Origin: Lindgomyces ingoldianus
Taxonomy: Eukaryota > Ascomycota > Dothideomycetes > Pleosporales > Lindgomycetaceae
Assembly (NCBI RefSeq): GCF_010093535.1
Contig: NW_022985204.1
Location: 1-42,141 of the forward strand
DNA: 42,141 bases
Reading direction: 5' to 3'
In this document: piece by piece, positions 23,623 through 35,070 of the stretch
How positions within the stretch are numbered: the stretch's first letter is position 1
Layout of the letters: every line of letters starts with the position of its first letter
The notes under the pieces: generated by a model
The model's input: only the letters and a program-made list of their open reading frames with translations
What the model was told of the DNA's origin: nothing
Database searches by the model: none
Program-made: the position numbers and the translations under genes

Positions 23623-24113
23623 ACAGTAGTACCTATATAATCTACTAGAAAAGTAATTAACTATACTATTATAATAAAATCTTACTAGCAACTAACAACT
23701 CTATATAATGATAAAAAAAAAATTTTTTTATTATATAAATAACTTATAAAAGACATAGAGATATTAAAAGTAACACTATAAAATAAGACTAGCCTAAAGT
23801 ACTAGAATAATAAGATTAACATGTTAAAAGCTTTAATAAGCTTATAAACTTAATTATATATAAGTTATATAATTACTAATTTACACATAATAACTTAAAA
23901 AAGCGCTACTTTTTTAAGTTTATATATAAAAAATTTTAAAAAATAAACACTATAAGACTTTCTAGCACTTAGCTGCACATTTAAAAAGGAACTTATATAA
24001 GTGCTAAAGAATAAAAGAATTACACTATAGCTAAGCACTAAAGGTACTTAAGCCTAGAAGCTGTATAATATAGCATAAAAAAAAGTAATTACACTAAAAA
24101 AGCTTTATACATA

Positions 24114-25954
24114 ACATGGTCCACAAGCGAATGTTCAACACAAGCGAGTGTTCCGCCCCACCACTAAAACGCAGCCAACCTACTACTAACCGCGATGCAT
24201 TAACAACTATATAATTAATTATCTTTAAAAAAGGCTAGAATTAACCTAGCTATTTAAGCTCTTAATAGAGACATGTCTTTAACTAAGAGGCGCGCTGCAG
24301 CACTCTACAATGTTAATTAAATAGCTCTCCGCTAACAACGCGCAGGGATGACTACGCGACGCAACTATACAGCTAACAACAAGAAGCTTATAAAGCTAGA
24401 AGAGGAGGTAATTATTAAGCATATACTTAATCTAGATTCCTAAGGATTTGCGCCTACTCTAGGTGCTGTATAAGAGATAGCCAACAAGCTTCTTACTAAG
24501 CGTGGCGCTTTACTAGCAGGTATTAACTAGCTATCTAACTTTGTTGCGCGTACGCTAGCAGTTAAAACCTACCTTAGCTAACTATATAATTACTAATAAG
24601 CAAAATGCAAAGATCTAGCAATTATAAGCAAGTAGTTTAAGCTTGTAGAGGCTACACAATTAAAGTACAGCATTATAGATTAGGACACATATAATTTTAA
24701 CAAGACAGGCTTTTAAATAGGGGTTATATTAAGCTAAATAGTTGTTATAGGCACAGATAGACATAATTAGCTAAAGGCTATATAGCTAGGCAACTGTAAA
24801 TAGGTGACAGTTATTGCAGGCATTAACGTAGATAGGTAGGCAATACCTCTGTACGCAATTTTTAAAGGCAAGCATCACCTATCTGCCTAGTATAAGGATA
24901 AGGATATACTAAAAGACTAGGCTATTAGTGTTAGCAACAACAGCTAGACAACTAACAAACATAGAATTACATAGCTAGAGCACTTTAATCTGCACATAAA
25001 AGATTACTTAGTAGGCTTATAGCAGCTACTTATTTTTAATAGCTATAAAAGCTATTACTCTATTAAATTCCTAAAGCTCTATAAGCAGAGGCGTATTATA
25101 GCGCTCTGTATGCTAGCACACGCGTCACATATTCTACAGCCGCTTAACGTTGGCAGCTTTTTGCTGTTAAAGCGCGCGTACAGTACTAAGATTAGCTAGT
25201 TAATCTGCTACTAGATTAACTATATTAATAAGCTAACCTTTCTACTAGCCTTTAAAGCAGCATTTAGTTGCTTAATTATAATAGATAATATCTGCGTAGG
25301 CTTTAAAGCTATAGGACTAGTTCTATTTAACCTAAAGCTAGTGCTCTTAAAGCTTAATATACAGCTACCTAATTAGCTAGCTACTCTACTACTAAATACT
25401 GCTTAAGAGGCTTAAACACCTAGTAATCTTTATAAAGTTAAGGCTTAGTTAACTCTACTATATAATTAGATTTAAAGGCATTAAAATTTATCTCTTTTTA
25501 CTATGCTTAATCTAGCAAAGCAGCTAAGTAAGGGCGCTACTAAGATAGCTTATGTTGCTGTTCTATAGCGCAATTAAGCAGCTACCCTAAAAAGGGCCTG
25601 TAAGGCAGCCACAAAGCGTAAGCAGCGTAAAAAAAAAGTAAATTTAGAAAGAAGAAACTCTAATAAGTTATTAAGGCTCTAAGTTAAGTACTTAGAAGCT
25701 TGCTAGTATAGCAGGAGGTAGTAAAATGCCTTAGAAGGAGTTAACTGCTAAAAGCAGCGCAGCGCGCGCACAGCGCTGCAAGTGCTGCAACAAGCCTAGG
25801 CATAACTCTTGTACATGCAAGGATATTAAATAATTCTATAGTAGTTTATTTTATATAGTATATTTTTGCGTTGTTAAATTAATAGTCTTTAAAGTTAAAT
25901 TTAGTGGTAGGGCAGAACACTCGCTTGTGTTGAACATTCGCTTGTGGACCATGT
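24114..25954 (+). mobile_element. Pogo-1: Fot1/pogo-type DNA transposon (1841 bp)
   Basis: Terminal inverted repeats start ACATGGTCCACAAGCG and extend for roughly 40 bp. The TA target duplication is at 24112-24113 and 25955-25956. The empty site is preserved in Copia-4 near 29015-29030, proving the boundaries. Length and single-gene layout fit the Fot1/pogo branch of Tc1/mariner. The ends and parts of the gene are less mutated than the surrounding Copia DNA. Confidence 0.96.
24340..25833 (+). pseudogene. Pogo-1 transposase remnant (DDE, CENP-B/HTH type)
   Basis: Cut-and-paste transposase. From the N-terminus: a helix-turn-helix/CENP-B-like DNA-binding region (about 24370-24620), then the DDE core. 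First catalytic motif YNFNKTGF at 24690-24713 (family Asp-Glu-Thr-Gly; Asp is now Asn). Second motif FNSYKSYYS near 25035-25062 (family Asp-Gly-His, altered). Third motif LQPLNVGSF near 25133-25160 (Asp now Asn). The tail ends with CKCCNKPRHNSCTC, a CCHC knuckle typical of fungal Fot1 C-termini, then a TAA at 25831-25833. All three catalytic acids are lost by G-to-A changes and there are in-frame TAG/TAA codons, so it is inactive. The start codon is uncertain. Confidence 0.92.
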
Positions 25955-25956
25955 TA

Positions 25957-27850
25957 ACTTTTATTACTATATAAGGCTTTATATAGAAGCAGACTAAACA
26001 TAATGCTGCTAATAACACTAAATATACTAGTATTACCTGCTCTTACACTTTAGCTAGCACTACACTAATTACTATACAAATAATACATGCTACCTAACCT
26101 AACGCCTGCTCTACACTCTTAATTGTACACACTACTGCCTGCAGTAGTGTATGCACTACTAATACCACCTGCACAATCTATACTACATTATAACCTGTAT
26201 AAACTTCTACTCTAAAGAGAAACTGCTAAAGAAAAACTTTTAGTAAATAAAATTATATAATTTTAAAAAGTATAAAAAAAAATAATAACTATATAAGTTA
26301 ACTATATAACATTTTTATAAATAAAATAAATTTTTTTATTAGTCTATGTTAACAGCTAAATATTTAGGAAACTTAGTACATAGACATCTTTCTAGATATC
26401 CTAAAAGGTTAGGTAAATATGTACTATATGCATAATATAAGCCTTAGACACAACTAGAAGCATTTGTATAACACCTTAAGTAGTTACTTTAACACTAATG
26501 TAAACTATAGCTAGTACTAAATAAACTAGATACTAATAACCTTTATATAATACTAATAAAAAAACTTTAATAAAAGTTTATATAAAGTTTTTAAAATAAT
26601 AATTAATAAGCTTATACTTATATAAAAGGCACTAGAAATAAAATTCTAAGAAGATGTTCTACTACACACTACTATTATATAAGCCTATTAAGGATAACTA
26701 GAACTAGAACATGCTATGTTTACTATTAAGCTTTTATATAAAGCTCTATTTAGCAACTTATAAGCATTACTTTAAGTTACTATAAACTAAAGAGTAAACT
26801 AATACTTTTAAAAACTGCTTAATGCATACTACATAAACTGCTAATATAACTCTGCATAATAAGAGTCTGCATAATAAGAAGAAAGCTTTTTTCTGTGTAA
26901 AAGAGAACAACATAGAAGATCTCTATCTAGGTTTAGGCTATAATCTAGAGACAACTGTACACAGATAAAAAAGTGCTTTATCTACTATAAAAAAATATTA
27001 GTTATTAAACTACTCTTATAATAACTATATATAAGTAAAAAACTAGTATGTTGCCTTATATAAAAATTTCTATAATAAGACTTTATTATATAAAGCTATT
27101 ACCTTATACATCTAAAACTTTAAAAGTTACTCTAAGGAAAAAAATAATTTATATAATGCAGAGAAAATAAAATAAAAGAGTAAGAATACTAAAAAAGCTA
27201 TTAACTACTTTACCTCTACTACCTATCTATACTGTGCAACAGAAGAGGACATCTATAGCATTAAACCTAAAAAGTATGCTAAGCAGTTTATTCTTAATAA
27301 CTAATACTATATAGTATATTAAGGCAAACTATAAGACACAGGCGTAGTAAAGATCTTTACTATTAGTAAGTTTTAACTTAAGGTGTATATATAAAAAAAC
27401 TTATATATAGAAATTAATTAAACACTTAGCTAAATAAATATTAGCTTTAAAAGCTAGACACTAAAGAGATTAATTAGTACTATATAAATCTAGAACCTAA
27501 TTAGTCTAGTTATATACTATATTTTAAAGACTTTAACACTATTTCTGCTATTACTAGCAGATGCTAACTAACTTAGGGCATACTTTAATAACATTTTAAA
27601 TGGTATTATATATAAAGATAAAACTACTATACTTATTATATAAAAATAAAAACACTTTTTTTTTAATATTAGTAAAAAAAAATATATGTTTTTCTTTACT
27701 AAATTAAAACTTTACTACCTCTACTACTAATTTAGACACCCTTATACAAAGAAACTCTAGAAGATGCTAACTAGCGCTAGCTATAACATTAATGCTGTAG
27801 TGCTAGAAAAGATTAAGAAGTTTTGCTACCTCTACTAATTATATAACTAG
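25957..27850 (+). pseudogene. Copia-3 gag and integrase N-terminal remnant
   Basis: Colinear with 29019-30905 of Copia-4. It includes the gag zinc-knuckle region (near 26970-26990) and the gag to pol transition near 27300. The integrase HHCC segment follows, with a Cys codon retained in FCYLY near 27821-27835. It is interrupted at 27850 by Copia-4, whose target copy ACTAG (27846-27850) is the last of this segment. It resumes at 34237. Confidence 0.82.
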
Positions 27851-28130
27851 TGTCCGTACGCAGCAGCAGCGTCGCGGCCTGGATACGAGCGATCGCGCAC
27901 GAGCAGGATCACGTATCTATGTCACATGATGCTTGTGCGCGAACCTCTGTGCGCAAACATCTAGATATCCCTCTTTTCCTTTGTACAGAGGAAAGACAAG
28001 AGCAATAGAACTAGAAACATATTGCCCTTACCTTACCTACTTTGTACGCTGTGCATACTGTACACTACTCTTACTCTTGCTACTTAAGTGCTTATACTAT
28101 AAGCAGCTAGCTGTTAGAGCCTATTTAACA
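27851..28130 (+). repeat. Copia-4 5' LTR
   Basis: 280 bp, TGTCCGTACGC...TATTTAACA. The best preserved LTR of the family over its outer 100 bp (CGTCGCGG, GCGATCGCGC). The short open frame at 27933-28145 is an LTR frame shared with Copia-3 and has no protein similarity. Confidence 0.95.
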
Positions 28131-28290
28131 CTAATTAGTAGTTAATTTAATTAACTATAAATTAGCAAGAGTAATAATAAAGTACTTATGCTTTATAAAG
28201 TACTTTGTTTTATTACTTATCTCTTAGAAAGAGTAATAATAGAGCACTTATGCTTTATAAGGTACTTTGTTTAGTTACTTATCTCTTAGG

Positions 28291-28522
28291 ATAGCAGATT
28301 AATCCTTTGCATTATACAGCAAGCTCTGCTACTGTATAAAGTAAAGAGGAGATAGTGTAAGACGCACACTAAAGCTACTAAAGCTGCATAACTTAGCAGC
28401 TAGACAATAGCACATTAATCCTTTACATTGTACAGCAAGCTCTGCTACTGTACAAAGTAAAGAGGAGATAGTGTAAGGCGCACACTAAAGCTATTAAAGC
28501 TGCATAACCTAGCAGCTAGATA
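28291..28522 (+). repeat. 116-bp tandem repeat in the Copia-4 leader
   Basis: Units at 28291-28406 and 28407-28522. A partial third start follows at 28523. Each unit contains AGCAAGCTCTGCTACTGTA and the segment CGCACACTAAAGCT. Conserved in position and number in three Copia copies. Confidence 0.88.
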
Positions 28523-28979
28523 ATAGCAGTACCTGCGTAATTTACTAGAAAAGTAATTAACTATACTATTATAATAAAATCCTACTAGCAACTAACAACT
28601 CTATGTAATAATAAAAAGAATAAGAAATAATTCCTATTATATAAATAACTTATAAAAGACATAGAGATATTAAAGGCAACACTATAAAATAAGACTAGCC
28701 TAAAGTACTAGAATAATAAGATTAATATGTTAGAAGCTCTAATAAGCTTATAAACTTAATTATACATAAGTTATATAATTACTAATTTATATATAATAAC
28801 TTAGAAGGGCGCTACTCTTCTAAGTATATATATAAAGAATTTTAAAGAATAGACACTATAAGACTTCTTAGCACTTAGCTGCGTGTTTAAAAGAGAGCTT
28901 ATATAAGTGCTAAAGAATAAAAGAATTACACTATAGCTAGGCACTAAAGGTACCTAAGCCTAGAAGCTGTATAATATAG

Positions 28980-30380
28980 CATAAGGAAAAGTAATTACAC
29001 TAGAAAAGCTTTATATGTAACCTTTATTACTATATAAGGCTCTGCATAGAAGCAAACTAAACATAATGCTGCTATTAACACTAAATATACTAGCATTACC
29101 TGCTTCTATACTTTAGCTAGCACTACACTAATTACTGTACAAACAATACATGCTACCCTACCTAACGCCTGCTCCACACCCTTAATTGTACACACTACCG
29201 CCTACAGTAGTGTATACACTACTAATACCACCTGCACAATCTATACTACATTACAGCCTGTACAAACTTCTACCTTAAAGGGAAAACACTAAAAAAAAAC
29301 TCTTAGCAGACAAAATTATATAATTCTAAAAAGCATAAAAAAAATAATAACTACATAAGTTAACTATATAACATCTTTATAAATAAAATAAAAATCTTTA
29401 TTAATCTATATTAATAGCTAAATATTTAGAAAACTTAGTATGTAAACATCTTTCTAGATATCCTAAAAAGTTAGGTAAATATGTACTATATGCACAACAT
29501 AGGCCCTAGATATAACTAGAAGCATTTATACAACACCTTAAGTAGTTACTTTAACACTAATGTAAACTATAGCTAGTACTAGACAGACTAAATAACAATA
29601 ACTTTTATATAATACTAATAAAAAAACTTTAACAAGAGTTTATATAAAGTCCTTAAAATAATAATTAATAAGCTTACACTTATATAAAGGGCACTAGAAA
29701 TAGAATTTTAAGAAGATGTTTTACTGCACACTGCTATTATATAAGCCTGTTAAGAATAACTAGAACTAGAACATGCTATATTTACTATTAAGCTTTTATG
29801 TAAAGCCTTATTTAGTAACCTATAAGCATTACTCTAAGTTACTATAGACTAAAGGGTAAACTAATACTTCTAAGAACTGCCTAATGCATACTACATAAAC
29901 TACTAATATAACTCTACATAATAAAAGTCTGCATAATAAGAAAAAAGCTTCTTTTTATGTAAAAGAAAATAACATAAAAGATCTTTATCTAAGTTTAGGC
30001 TATAATCTAAAGATAACTGCATATAGACAAAAAAGTGCTTTGTCTGCTATAAAAAAGAATGTTAGTTATTAAACTACTCTTATAATAACTGTACATAAGC
30101 AAAGAACTAGTATGTTGCCTTATATAAAAATTTTTATAATAAAACCTTATTATATAAAGCTATTACCTTATATATCTAAGACTTTAAAGGTTACTTTAAG
30201 AAAAAAAATAATTTACATAATATAAAGAAAATAAAATAAGAGAGTAAAAATGCTAAAAAAGCTATTAACTACTTTACCTCTACTGCCTATCTACACTATG
30301 TAATAAGAAAGGACATCTACAGCATTAAACCTAAAAAATATGCTAAGCAGTTTATCTTTAATAACTAATACTATATAGTA
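28980..30380 (+). pseudogene. Copia-4 gag remnant
   Basis: The nucleocapsid segment is legible at 30036 onwards: CFVC at 30036-30047, followed by a Lys/Glu/Cys stretch. This is the CFVC-x-K-x-x-CW zinc-binding pattern of fungal Copia Gag. Upstream is a Thr-rich region (about 29040-29280) and a helical capsid-like part broken by stops. The start is not determinable. The gag to pol transition lies near 30200-30380. Confidence 0.65.
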
Positions 30381-33300
30381 TACTAAGGTAAACTATAAGA
30401 CATAGGCGCAGTAAAGATCTTTACTATTAGCAAGTTTTAACTTAAGGTGTATATATAAGAGAACTTATGTATAGAAATTAATTAAACACCTAGCTAAACA
30501 AATATTAGCTTTAAAGGCTAGACACTAAAAGAATTAATTAGTACTATATAAATCTAGAACTTAATTAGTTTAGTTACATACTACATTTTAAAGACTTTAA
30601 CACTATTTCTACTATTACTAGCAGATGCTAACTAACTTAAAGCATACTTTAATAACATTTTAAATGTTATTATACATAAAGACAAAACTACTATTTTTAT
30701 TATATAAAAATAAAGACACTTTTTTTTAATGTTAGTAAGAAAAAATCTATGTTTTTTTTTACTAAATTAGAACTTTACTGCCTCTACTGCTAATTTAGAC
30801 ACCTTTACATAAAAAGACTCTAGAAGATGCTAACTAGCGCTAGCTACAACATTAATGCTACAGTGCTAGAAGAGATTAAAAAGTTTTACTACTTTTACTA
30901 ATTATATAACTAGGCCCTGCAAAGATTTAAGTTTATAATTAAAAATAACACTTACTTTAACTATAAAGTTATTATTAATGTTATATAAATTAATAATAGA
31001 GATGTTTTATATGTTATTAATGTAGACACATTATTTTAGGCTGCTATATTCCTAAAATCTATGTTTACATAAGATACCTAAAATGCACTATACAAATGCT
31101 AAATTAATACCTATTAAAGACCTCTAGACTATATTATATATAACCTTAGTATAAACTTTACTTTAAAGAATTTTTAAGCTTATGCAAAGATTATAGAAGC
31201 TACATGTAGGTAAATGCCTATAGAAGCACATTAGGCAGTTAGAAAGGTTAAGCGTGTACACGCACTTTTTTAATAAGTGTTTAACATTCTAAAGACTAAG
31301 CTAGGTAACTGTACAGATAATAAGGCTATTCTGCAGATAGCAGTTAAAGCTCTAAACAACATAGCTAGCCTACACAGTCTAGTACCTACACTACTAGTCT
31401 TTAGGGCATACCTAAGAATTAACTTAAACTTTTTACTATTACTAGACATTATTACATAAGTAAGTGCTATATAAAAAGTAATAAAGATACTTTAAAAAAA
31501 CTATGTAAAAGTAAACATTAATTATATAATTAACACTTATAATAGCCTTATAACATATAAAGTTCTTAACCTCCTCCTTAGCTTAAAGATTATAGCATAA
31601 AGAGAGAAGAAAGGCTAGACTAGCCTATATAAGATTAAAAGCATTAAAAAAAAGACATTATTATTAAGAAAAAAAATAGCCTACTAAAGCTCTAATATAC
31701 ATAGGTTAAACTATACTATAGAGAAAAAAAAAGACAACTTACTTATAATAAATAACTTAAATAAACTAATCCCTATATAAAAGAATTTTTTAAAGAAAAG
31801 AAAAAAAAACAGCTTTATAAAAATATTATAAAGGCAAAACTAGAGCCTACTACAGACTAAGCCTCTTAGAATAGCAATGCTGCACTAGTGTAAAGAGAAG
31901 ATATAGATACTAGAAGAAGTAAAAGGCAAAGAAAACTTGCATAAAGTCTAGACTAGGTATTTCTAACCTAGAAGAAAAAAGATAATTAAGCCTTATCTAT
32001 TAAGCTTTATATAAACAGTGTAATTACTACACCTAGAAAACTATTTAAAAAATTAGACTATATAAAGATAGACACTCTAATTACTAACAGCACTTTTAAG
32101 GTTATAGTGTATAACTTAATAAAGCATAAAAGTTAGATTTTTAACCTTTACTTTATATAAAAAGTAAAAGGCAAAACAACTTAACTATATAAAAAATCCT
32201 GCCTAGTGTTTACTAGCTACTTAAATAAAAAAAAAGAGAAATCTTTACTTAGTTACTAACTATTTAGAGGATAAGCTAAAAACTATTTTTAGCTATAAAA
32301 GTAAGCCTAAGAGCTATGTATAAAATGCATTTTAAACTACATAATATTACATAAGTATACATCTAATTAATAGATAAGCTTATGCGCACGCTGTACATAA
32401 AGCTACTAAAGAAGATGCGCTAGAGCTTTCTACTAAATATAATACTCTAGGTTGTATAACCCTTGTATAGAGCTGCTAAATTAGGACTATATTAGTTTAA
32501 GATATACTATAACTACTATAAAAAAAAGCTACATATATACATCTTTTTATATAACCTCTACCTCTTAATTACTAATAAAGAAGAGCACACTTTTAGTATT
32601 ACTAGCCTATAAATAGATAATACTTTAAGCATTATAATAAAAATTTTTATATAAAGAGAAGAAAAAAAACTATAAAAAGTAAAGTTTTATATAAAAAGTA
32701 AAACTATTCTAGTAAAAAAGCAGCTTATTAAGTTTAATAGTAAAAAGATTAAACTTACACATAACATAGTAGTTCTTACTTAGAAGAGATAAGTAAGCTA
32801 CTTTTATATAATTAACTTAAAAGACAAGGATGCTACATAATAATATATTAAGTAATATATAAAAGAGGTATACATTATATCTATGTGTTAACTAAAGGCA
32901 GCATTTAACCTATCTATTACTATATAAACTATAAACCCTTTATATAACAACATTAACACACTTAACGCATAAATCTAATAGTAGATAGATAATAGTAAAC
33001 ATAGTTTTACTTTTCTACTATTACAGCTTAATTATGTAAAGCTGTTTATTTTTATAAATAAATTATTTACTAATAATAAAGACCTTAGCTTATAGCTAGA
33101 ATTTTTAATTATATTAAGTAATAAGGACTATATAAAGTAAAGCAACTACTTTAAAATACTAGGTAACATTATACACTAGAATTCTACTAAGTGTAAAAGA
33201 GTAACTAAAAGTGTTCTTACTAGTAAACTATATAAAATAGTTAAAAGGTTTAATAATGTAATTACACTTAGTATAACTTTATAGTAAATTATATAAACAC

Positions 33301-33612
33301 TTAAACTACTACTAATTCTAGTAGTAATCTGCATAAATTTAAGGTTTTTATATAATTACTTTGTTAAGCTAGGCACTACTAGTAAAAAGTAACTTATAAT
33401 TAACATTATGTTACTTTATAAATTATATAAAAAAAGAGAAATTACTAAAATTAAGTAGATTAATAGTAAAAATAACTTAGTAGATATATGTATAAAGAAA
33501 ACACTAAACTAGGCTTTTTAATTACTAGTTCTAACTAACTACCTCTCTGTCTAGATAGAAGCATCTGTGGACTAGCTAGATCCTGTGCGCAAAAATGCCT
33601 TAGACTAACTAG
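30380..33612 (+). pseudogene. Copia-4 pol remnant: integrase, RT, RNase H
   Basis: With stops read as Gln/Trp the frame is continuous over about 3.2 kb. Integrase: His pair near 30790-30810, a decayed Cys pair near 30870-30895, then the core to about 31250. The stretch 31277-31459 has no stop and reads KLGNCTDNKAILQIAVKAL then VPTLLVF, the characteristic C-terminal integrase segment of fungal Copia polyproteins. Reverse transcriptase: active site at 32613-32624 reads Ile-Asp-Asn-Thr where the family has Val-Asp-Asp-Thr. RNase H: the KCKRVTKSVL segment near 33190-33225 and VICINLR near 33325. The C-terminus is EASVD...DPVRKNALD, ending near 33612. The protease cannot be picked out. Inactive. 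Confidence 0.92.
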
Positions 33613-33951
33613 ACTAACAACGCCTTTATATAAAGCTTATTTTCTTTTGTTTTTTATTTTTTATATTATACATAATTATCTTTCTTATTATAAGAATCTG
33701 TTACTACTAGCACTATACAAAAAAAGAAAAAAGCTAGGGGATTATATAGCAAGGCTTAGAAAGTAAAAGATAAAGAAGAGAAAAGCTATTTACATAGTAT
33801 AACTAGCTTATCTTAACGCACAGCATTACTAAGGCAAGTCCTAATAAATAAGGTAGAGTAAAGGTAGAACATAATTAGATAGACCTACACAGATAGAAGG
33901 GAAGTAACATGTACAGAAGGTAACTCTTTAAACAAAAAGAAAAGTTACTAG
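33613..33951 (+). other. Copia-4 3' untranslated region and polypurine tract
   Basis: No coding signal. Conserved in Copia-1 (in pieces), Copia-2 and Copia-3. It ends with the purine-rich AAACAAAAAGAAAAG followed by TTACTAG and the LTR. Confidence 0.7.
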
Positions 33952-34231
33952 TGTCTATACGCAGCAGCAGCGTTGCAGCCTAGATACAAGCAATTGCGCA
34001 CAAGCAGGATCACATATCTATGTTACATAATGCTTGTGCGCAAACCTCTGTGCGTGAACATCTAGATATTCCCTTTTTCCTCTGTACAGAGGAAAGACAA
34101 AAGCAATAGAACTAGAAACATGTTGCCCTTACCTTACCTACCTTGTACACTGTGCACACTGTACACTACTCTTACTCTTGCTACTTAAGTGCTTATACTA
34201 TAAGCAGCTAGCTGTTAGAGCCTATTTAACA
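33952..34231 (+). repeat. Copia-4 3' LTR
   Basis: 280 bp, TGTCTATACGC...TTAACA. The half next to the coding region is more mutated (CGTTGCAGCC for CGTCGCGGCC). The outer half (CTTGCTACTTAAG, GTTAGAGCC) is intact. This is the reverse of the 5' LTR pattern. Confidence 0.95.
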
Positions 34232-34236
34232 ACTAG

Positions 34237-35070
34237 GCTTTATAAAAATTTAAGTTTATAATTAAAGATAACACTTACTTTAACTATAAAGTTATTATTA
34301 ATGTTATATAAATTAATAATAAAAATGTCTTACATATTATTAATGTAGATATATTATTTTAGGCTGCTACATTTCTAAAATCTATGTCTACATAAGATAC
34401 CTAAGATGCACTATGTAAATGCTAGATTAACACTTATTAAAAACTCTTAGACTATATTATACATAACTTTAGTATAAACTTTACTTTAAAGAATTTTTAA
34501 GCTTATATAAAAATTATAAAAGCTATATATAGGCAGATGCTTATAAAAGTATATTAGGTAGTTAGAAAGGTTAAGTGTGTGTATACACCTTTCTAATAAG
34601 TGTTTAACATTCTAAAGACTAAGCTAGGTAACTATACAGATAATAAGGCTATTCTATAGATAGCAGTTAAGGCTCTAAACAACATAGCTAGCCTACACAG
34701 TCTAGTACCTACACTGCTAGTCTTTAGAGCATACTTAAAAATTAACCTAGACTTTTTACTATTACTAAACATTATTACATAAGCAAGTGTAGTATAAAAG
34801 GTAATAAAAATACTTTAAAAAAACTATGTAAAAGTAAACATTAATTATATAATTAACACTTATAATAGCTTTATAACACATAAAGTTCTTAACTTTTTCT
34901 TTAGCTTAGAGATTATAGCATAGAGAGAGAAAAAAGGCTAGACTAGCCTATATAAGATTAAGAGTATTAAAGAGAGAGATGTTATTATTAAAAAAAACAG
35001 CCTACTAAAGCTCTAATGTACGCAGGTTAAACTATACTATAAAGAAAAAAAGAAAAACAACCTACCTATA
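34237..35070 (+). pseudogene. Copia-3 pol remnant, integrase core
   Basis: Resumes directly after the Copia-4 target copy and matches 30906-31742 of Copia-4. It includes the segment corresponding to KLGNCTDNKAILQ (here 34621-34670, decayed). It is interrupted by pogo-2 at a TA (35069-35070). The empty site is present in Copia-1 near 13027-13040 and Copia-4 near 31740. Confidence 0.85.

Larger units (their letters stand above)
27851..34231 (+). mobile_element. Copia-4: complete Ty1/Copia element (6381 bp)
   Basis: The cleanest copy of the family. LTRs are 27851-28130 and 33952-34231, target duplication ACTAG at 27846-27850 and 34232-34236. It is inserted into the integrase region of Copia-3; the unoccupied site is visible in Copia-1 (near 12107-12140) and within Copia-4 itself (near 30900). 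Nothing else is inserted in it, so it serves as the reference for the family. Order: LTR, leader with a 116-bp tandem repeat, gag, integrase, reverse transcriptase, RNase H, purine tract, LTR. Integrase before RT defines Copia rather than Gypsy. Confidence 0.96.

Noticed and set aside
31277..31459. Open frame of 60 codons as an independent gene
   Set aside because: It is in the true pol frame of Copia-4 and is simply a stretch of the integrase remnant without stops.
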